Assembly (NCBI GenBank): GCA_023213395.1
Contig: CM041465.1
Span: 83,335,741 to 83,399,740 of the forward strand
Direction: 5' to 3'
DNA from: Cycas panzhihuaensis
Lineage: Eukaryota; Cycadophyta
DNA length: 64,000 bases
The notes under the pieces are model-generated. The model was not told the origin of the DNA. It saw only the letters and a program-made list of their open reading frames with translations, and ran no database searches. Numbering within the stretch: the first letter of the stretch is position 1; the number at the start of each line of letters is the position of its first letter. Shown here one piece after another: positions 58,128-64,000 of the stretch. The translations under genes were made by a program, and so were the position numbers.

Positions 58128-59931
58128 GTTTAGCCGGAAAACTCTAGTTAGTTGCCTCGACGTTGTAGAGCATCCCAGTTTTTTGGATGTCTATTTTCAG
58201 GGTTCCAGCGGGTATATCAAATATTATAGAATCTATTCAGAAGAGATTCCTCTGGTCGGGGTCAGAGAGCAAAGACAGAATTCACTTGGTTAGTTGGAAT
58301 AAGTATGCACTCCGAAATGGGCCGGGGGCCTCAACCTAAGAAGGACTCCTCTCTTCAACGCTGCCCTAGGAGCTAAATTGGGATGGCGATTATTTAAAGG
58401 GGGACAGAGACTATGGGAGATGATCTTGGAAAGAAAATACATTCAAGGGGGCTCTCTCCTCAGGAATGAGGTTTCACAGGTTGGTTCTACAGTCTGGAGA
58501 AGCATACTAAAAGCATGGAGGAATATAAGGAATGGGTTGAAATGGAGACTTGGAGACAGTAATTCCATCAGATTCTGGGAGGACGTATGGTGTAGTGACG
58601 TAGCGCTTAAGGACTACCCGGATCTGGAACCTATTATGGGTCCTCAGAATGCAATATGGTACCCAGGTTAAGGATTACTGGATTGGGAATGGCAAAAACA
58701 AGAGATGGAAGCCCTTCGAGGAAATCCAAACTGAAGGATGGCAAGAGAGCTTAAACAAGTTAAAAGAGATTCTTGGTAAGAATTATATCCCTAGATTGTC
58801 CTTGCCGGACTCGGTTGTGTGGCCTTTGGGGTCAGTCCGGACTACACTGCTAAACAAGGATATCAGTTCCTTTGTTTAGCCAGAGGGGACCACAGAAATC
58901 CTACCCTTGCTAGTGTTTGCAGGCTCCCTATTATACCTAAGATCGCCATATTTTGGTGGACCTGCCTGATGAATAAAATCCTCACCATAGACAATCTCAA
59001 GAGGAGAGGCTTTTCGTTGGTGAATAGATGTCCTTTATGTTGCTCAGAGGAGGAATCTATGGATCACATATTTATTGGGTGCTCCTTTACGAGAGAGGTC
59101 TAGAGGTTGTTACTCGGGAAAATGGAGGTTTGCTGGATCTTCTCAGAGAAGACTATTGACTTATGGCTTGCCTGGCTTAGCCCCTTTAGAAGTAGAATGC
59201 TAAGCAACATTTGGAAGTGCACGCTTCTGATTTTAGCTTGGAATATATGGAAGGAGAGAAATCAGAGAATTTTTTAGGATACCCAGATGGATCAGACTGC
59301 CGTTTTCAGCAGAATAAGTTTGGACATAAAGGAAAATGTTGGGAACGTGAAAGAAAAACATGTTTCCTTGACGGAGAGTAGAATTTTAAGCAGATGGGGT
59401 ATTCGGCTTGATTTTGAGGTGGTTAGGCCTAGATGTAGCAGTTGGCAGCCCCCAGAGGAGCCCTGGATTAAAGTTAACTTCGATGGAGTGGCCAAAGGGA
59501 ACCCCGGGGAAGCGGGCGGTGGGGGTATCTGCAGGGATTACACCGGCTCCCCAATCTGGGCTTTTGCGGATTACTATGAATGCCAGACAAACCACTATGC
59601 AGAGATGAAGGCTATGTTTAAAGCCCTAGACCTAGCTGTTAAAGGAAATGCCCAGCGTTTAATTTTAGAGGGGGACTCAGAGGTGGTGCTCAAGGTTCTG
59701 AGAGGGGAGGCCCTTCTAGACTGGAGATTCCAGACCCTTTTCAATGACACCAAAGAGATCATTTAGGGGCTGGCGGAAGTCTAAATAAGGCATACTTTGA
59801 GAGAAGGCAATAAGCCCGCTGATTTCTTAGCAAATTGGGGTGTAAGGCACCGAAAAGGTCAAGTTTGGAGAGGCGAGTTCTCTAGGGATCTTATGGTTCT
59901 GGTAGAAAAGGACATGATCAGTATTAGCTAG
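58128..59931 (+). pseudogene. LINE K ORF2, zf-RVT and RNase H end
   Basis: 58300-58670 reads GAKLGWRLFKGG and WEDVWCSD; frameshifts lie near 58660 and 58835. The zf-RVT region (58819-59103) reads IPKIAIFWWTCLMNKILT and RCPLCCSEEESMDHIFIGC, with Cys/Cys/His/Cys in place. RNase H (59440-59900) has VNFDGVAKG (Asp near 59482), HYAEMKAM, LEGDSEVV and KPADFLANWG, so all four acidic residues survive. The stop is at 59929-59931. An RNase H here is typical of plant L1 LINEs. Confidence 0.92.
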
Positions 59932-60082
59932 CCATGGGGCTTGTCCCGGTATTTAGCTCTCTGGCCTAGACCGTGGGGTTGTCACGGTCATATATACATT
60001 GGTTAGCACAGTGTCCTCTGATGTAATAGGTTGTGGGATCCTGTTCAAACCCACTATAAATTCATTTTACCTTATCAAAAAA
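59932..60082 (+). other. 3' untranslated region and poly-A of LINE K
   Basis: A GC-rich start with a GTTGTCACGGTC stretch, then an AT-rich end and a run of A that merges into the target duplication. Confidence 0.85.
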
Positions 60083-60095
60083 AAGGTAACAAATT

Positions 60096-62346
60096 TTTTT
60101 AATCATGGTGACAATGGACAAAGCATATTAAAGATTTGATAAAGATTAGATAATTATTGATTAAAGGAGTGTTGCACCTTTTTGGTTATAATCATCATTG
60201 CATTAATCACAATCAATAGTGGATTATTTGGTCATAATCAAGGTTAGCAATAGAAATTAATTATAAGCATAACCAACAATGAACCTACAACAAGATAAAT
60301 GGATAGGATTGTGTTAGGTACAACATGTAGTGCATATTGTAGACATGATTAGGTAAGGTAATGATGATAAGATGTGACTATGACCAAGGCAGTTACCAAA
60401 AATGATATATATCTTCTTTTCTCCTTAACTTAATTATCATATGATTTGATCATTCTAGCTAAGCATTTGAAGGAACCTTGCAAGAAGAAGAATAAGCCAT
60501 GGTGGACATTAATCATATTCCATACAAAAATATAAGTTTCAGGAATGATCCTTAGATTCAAGCCAAATGGTTGGTAATATCAGCTAGTGATAATACAAAG
60601 AAAATGTTGATGGAGGCTAGCTTGTCAAAATATATTTTACTAGGTGTTCTTCTTATGGTAACTTCTATTTTAGTGTTATAGCCAAAAATTTTATATTTTT
60701 CTATAGAAAAAATTATAGATTGATAAGACTATCAAACAAGGGCAATGGAATTCTAAAGGATAAGTAAATTCCTAGGGAGTAGGATGCAAGACAAATCAGT
60801 ACAGATATAAAGGGCATATCAAGCTTAGAAATAAGTATTACCACCATCCATTCTAAAGAATGAAAATGGATCACTCATCTTCTATTTATTGAGTTGATTC
60901 TTAGTTAGAAACATTTATATGTTCCAACAAGTTTGTAGACATTATTGCTATCAGTTTCTAAGGGGGATTAATTTAATTAGGATAATTTCATTTTTAAATG
61001 ATTCTAAAAGAACTTTGAGAGTGTAGGACATGAAACATAATCCAACATAATTTTCCATGTGATGTTGCTATAAGGCCTATTATGTTTCTAATGCCCTAAT
61101 GTATAATTACTACCACCAAAAGAAGGGAAAGTCCATCTTGTCAAATTGACATGCATAATTAAAAAGGATAATTTACAAAATCATATGTTGGTAGAGGCCC
61201 AAGAAAAAGTAAAAGTGTGGCTTCTTCAATAATGGCAATAAACGATTTCAGTACCTTCTCTAGGCAGAAAGGTAGTTAGTGGAAAAGAAGATGAGGAACT
61301 ATGAGAAGAGGAGACATTGTAGATAAGAATTAGAAAACAAGTAACTAAAGAAGAAGAGAAAAACAAATAAAAGAATGAAAGAAGAGAATGAATTAGATTA
61401 GGAAAAAGGAAGGTAGAGTCAAAAGAGCTAGTAACAATTGAAGAATAACCCTAAAAAGTAGTTCAGACTAGTTTGAAATGTATAAAAACTGATTATCATT
61501 AATGCCAACATAGGAAATTAGCATAGAAGAAGTGATAATAAGAGATTATTAAGCAATTGAATCGACAACCAATAGAATTTGAGTATTCTTATACACAAAT
61601 TTTGGAAGAAGGAATAAGTACAATATCCTATGATCTTGAGGATGTCTCTAAGTGGAGGACTTCTTTTCTTAGCAAAGTCACTAGACAACTAGTGGAAAAA
61701 TTAGAAAATTGGATATAAAAGCCACCACCTAATGTATAATAAATTCACTAGTTGAAGGAACAACTTCAAATGATACAGACAAAGTTGAAATTTTTAAAGA
61801 AATTTATTTTGGATTGGGTTGATGATGTCAATGACATTATTTCAGAGTTAAATAGATTTAAAGAAAATTTTAATTAACATAATATGGATGATATTTAGGA
61901 TATAGTGTATAAGTTAAGCACCTGGATTCTAAGAAGTGATAAGAAAATACAACAATACCATACTTTATAGAAATAGGTTCTAGCATATAAATCTAAACTA
62001 GATTATAAAAAAGATAACTAAAGAGTTGAATGAGGAAATTGATCAATTATAAACATGAGAATTACCAAATATGAGACAATTAGATGCATTACATGATATA
62101 CTTCTCTTGTATGACTACATCAAGTCTAAAGGCCTAAACTTACCTCTAACTATTATCCATTTAGATCCTCTAGGTATCAAGAGGAAGGTTGCCAAGCTTA
62201 AGGAGGTTCAAAAGCAAGCCTAAGAACATAAGAGTTAGAATTGTAATTATCAATAATATTAATTTTTTAGGGGGGATTAAGGGTTGGAATTTTTTTAAAA
62301 ATTTTAGAATGAGTGAGGGCACTCGTTGGAGATGTAACAAGGAAGA
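60096..62346 (+). other. Element J region after integrase, with a possible decayed extra ORF
   Basis: 2.2 kb between the integrase end and the 3' LTR. From about 61640 to 62200 one plus-strand frame gives VDDVNDIISELNRFKENF, VYKLSTWILRSDKKIQ and YKSKLDYKKDN with Gln-type stops between, a Lys/Glu/Leu-rich pattern that could be a coiled coil. Some plant gypsy groups carry an extra ORF at this place. I do not recognise its family. A polypurine string (AGGGGGGATTAAGGG) lies at 62269-62283. Confidence 0.45.
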
Positions 62347-63040
62347 TGTATATGGAGAAACAAGTCATGAGAATATTTTTGAAATTGGCAAGGTAAATTG
62401 TAGTTTTCAGGCATAAAATAGGTACGACCAAGTATAACTAGTTATAATCTAGAGTGTGACCAAGTCAAAGTTTGGAAGTTTAGGTGTGACCAGTAATAAC
62501 CTAGAGCATAACTAAGTGTGACTAGGTATAACTTAGAGTGCAACTAGGTCAAAGTTTAGTAGTCTAGGTGTAATCAGGTATAATCTAGAGTGCAACCAAA
62601 TATGGCTAGGTACAACCTAGAGTACAATTAGATCGTAATTTTGTAGCATAGGTATGACTAGGTATAACTTGGAGTATGACCAAACCATAACTAAGATTGT
62701 AACAGATAGTTTAAGTTTGATTTTATGACTTAATCACATGTAACTGACTACTAATTAATTATGAAAGATATAAGAGGAACTTGTAATTAATGTATATAAG
62801 TGATAATATCTTCCTCTAGTCATCATTTCTATAGGAGTTTTATACTTATTTTCTTGTTATATACCTATGATTATAGGCTATTTATTTTATGTGCTATTTA
62901 GGCCTAGTTGTGAGAGCACTAAATGCAGTTCCCCTTTTCTCAATAAAGTTCTAGTTCAAATACTCCAATGATATATGTATTTATGTGCTTGCTCTATTTT
63001 TTGTATTAACTAACTTAAGTAGGAATAATGGTAGTAAACA
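62347..63040 (+). repeat. 3' LTR of element J (about 694 bp)
   Basis: Aligns with 46853-47531 over its length, starting TGTATATGGAG and ending GTAAACA. Short indels explain the length difference. Confidence 0.9.
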
Positions 63041-64000
63041 TCTAATAAGAAGCCATCTCTGGTCACTTTAAAGTATTTGATTGTGAAGCTTTTATGCATG
63101 TTCCTAGGTTGTAGAGGATGAACCATGATTTTAAAGCATAAAGTCTACTTTTATAGGCTATGGTAACAGAGCAAAGGGTACAAGATTTATAAGTTTAAAT
63201 CACAGAAAGTTATATATACTTGTGATGTTATCTTTAGAGAGGAGTTCAAGTCTCTAAAGCAAGACAAAGAACTAGAAGAGGAAGACTCAAAGAAGGTGCA
63301 ATTTAAGATGAGATGGAGATTCTACATTAGAATATAAATTAGTTGAAGAGGATGAACTAGTTGAGGAGGTGGCCCAACTTCAAGGAACCCCCATCTTAAG
63401 GAGATCAACTCATGAGAAAAAATAGCTCGACATGTATACTCTTGAAGACTTTCATTAATTCTTATTTATTTCATCTACTATAGGTGAATATCTATATACT
63501 ATTTGAGAGGCTTTGGAGTCAAAAGAGAGCCAACTTTAGAAGAAGGCCATGGAATAAGAAATAATAGCCTTAGACAAGAATGAAATATGGGATTTGGTGA
63601 ATCTACCAAATGATAGAAAACCTGTTGATAATAAATGGACATTCAAGAAGAAGTTTTAAGTAGATGGTACTGTGAAAATGTATAAGGCTCATTTGGTAGA
63701 AAAGGGTTATTCCTAGGTAAAGGGAATAGATTTTGATGAGGGTTTTTCTCTTATTGTAAAACTAGCTTCAATTAGATTTCTATTGGTTATAGCAATTACT
63801 TGTAATATCAAGGTGGATCAAATAAATGTGAAGATAACTTTTCTTTATGGTGACCTTGAATAAGAAATTTATATGTTATAATCTGAAGGTTTTGAAGTTA
63901 TAGGTAAGGAGAATATGGTGTATAGGTTGAAGTAGTTAATATATGGTTTGAAATAATTATTGAGGATGTGGTACTAGATAATTAACTTACACATATTAGT
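63041..64000 (+). pseudogene. pol: Element I, right part: integrase tail and reverse transcriptase start
   Basis: After the J LTR the copia integrase resumes with NKKPSLVTLKYF, DCEAFMHVP and FIGYGNRAKGYKIY (about 63050-63200), the blocks that follow the point cut at 46852. It continues to VIYTCDVIFREEF. Reverse transcriptase begins near 63500 with NEIWDLVNLPNDRKPVDNKW-like and QINVKITFLYGDLE-stop-EIYML blocks. A TAA at 63954-63956 again replaces the Gln of G-L-K-Q. The element runs off the window end. Confidence 0.88.

Larger units (their letters stand above)
53774..60082 (+). mobile_element. Element K: full-length or near-full-length L1-type LINE
   Basis: A 6.3-kb non-LTR element with perfect 13-bp target duplications, a short poly-A tail, ORF1 with zinc knuckle, and ORF2 with APE endonuclease, reverse transcriptase, zf-RVT and RNase H. 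This is the plant L1 arrangement. It is visibly richer in G and C than the AT-rich DNA around it. It sits in the element J sequence just after the integrase end. Confidence 0.96.
46853..63040 (+). mobile_element. Element J: Ty3/gypsy (+) nested in element I and split by LINE K
   Basis: Direct repeats at 46853-47531 and 62347-63040 bound a gypsy element with gag, protease, reverse transcriptase, RNase H and integrase in gypsy order. Without the LINE it would be about 9.9 kb. The integrase tail has a YDSKF block and shows no chromodomain. A further 2.2 kb lies between the integrase end and the 3' LTR. I could not find a convincing target duplication, but integrase of element I is cut at 46852 and resumes at 63041. 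Confidence 0.93.

Noticed and set aside
1-64000. CRISPR arrays, operons, tRNA or rRNA genes
   Set aside because: No regularly spaced short repeats with unique spacers, no tRNA-like cloverleaf and no rRNA motif seen; repeats are LTRs or simple repeats.

Overview
This window is AT-rich plant nuclear DNA made almost entirely of old, nested retrotransposons. Plant origin is supported by Ty1/copia and Ty3/gypsy chromovirus families, iMet-type primer binding sites, a plant L1-type LINE with a C-terminal RNase H, and two broken fragments of plant host genes (a cytosolic fructose-1,6-bisphosphatase exon and a two-BRCT protein). The density of ancient, un-purged LTR elements suggests a large genome such as a gymnosperm; that is inference. 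I found no intact protein-coding gene, tRNA or rRNA gene. All coding features are listed as pseudogenes because each carries stops or frameshifts.

Layout, with element letters used throughout. 1-3800: no recognisable gene. A, copia (+), about 3808-8560. B, copia (-), 9319-12859, lacking its 3' half. C, copia (+), 12870-14699 and 21044-21340, split inside its integrase by D, a complete copia (-) at 14700-21038 with 371-bp LTRs. 21341-23300: no recognisable gene. E, gypsy chromovirus (-), about 23300-37740, split by two insertions: F, a complete chromovirus (-) at 25544-31581 with 381-bp LTRs, in the reverse transcriptase; and G, a 3.6-kb LTR element (-) at 34014-37587, in gag. G carries no recognisable gag or polymerase but contains a captured host gene fragment with two BRCT domains. 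38222-38423: FBPase exon fragment (+). H, copia (+), 39303-44644. I, copia (+), from about 45480 past the window end. It is split in its integrase by J, a Ty3/gypsy element (+) at 46853-63040, which is itself split by K, a 6.3-kb LINE (+) at 53774-60082 with a perfect 13-bp target-site duplication.

The elements do not form a pathway. Their nesting gives relative ages: C before D; E before F and G; I before J before K. Stops fall mostly at codons whose family residue is Gln, Arg or Trp, and zinc-knuckle cysteines have often become tyrosine. Both patterns fit C-to-T (and G-to-A) decay of methylated, silenced DNA. K is the best preserved and most GC-rich element, consistent with being the most recent. 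The most notable feature is G, which looks like gene capture by a non-autonomous LTR retrotransposon.
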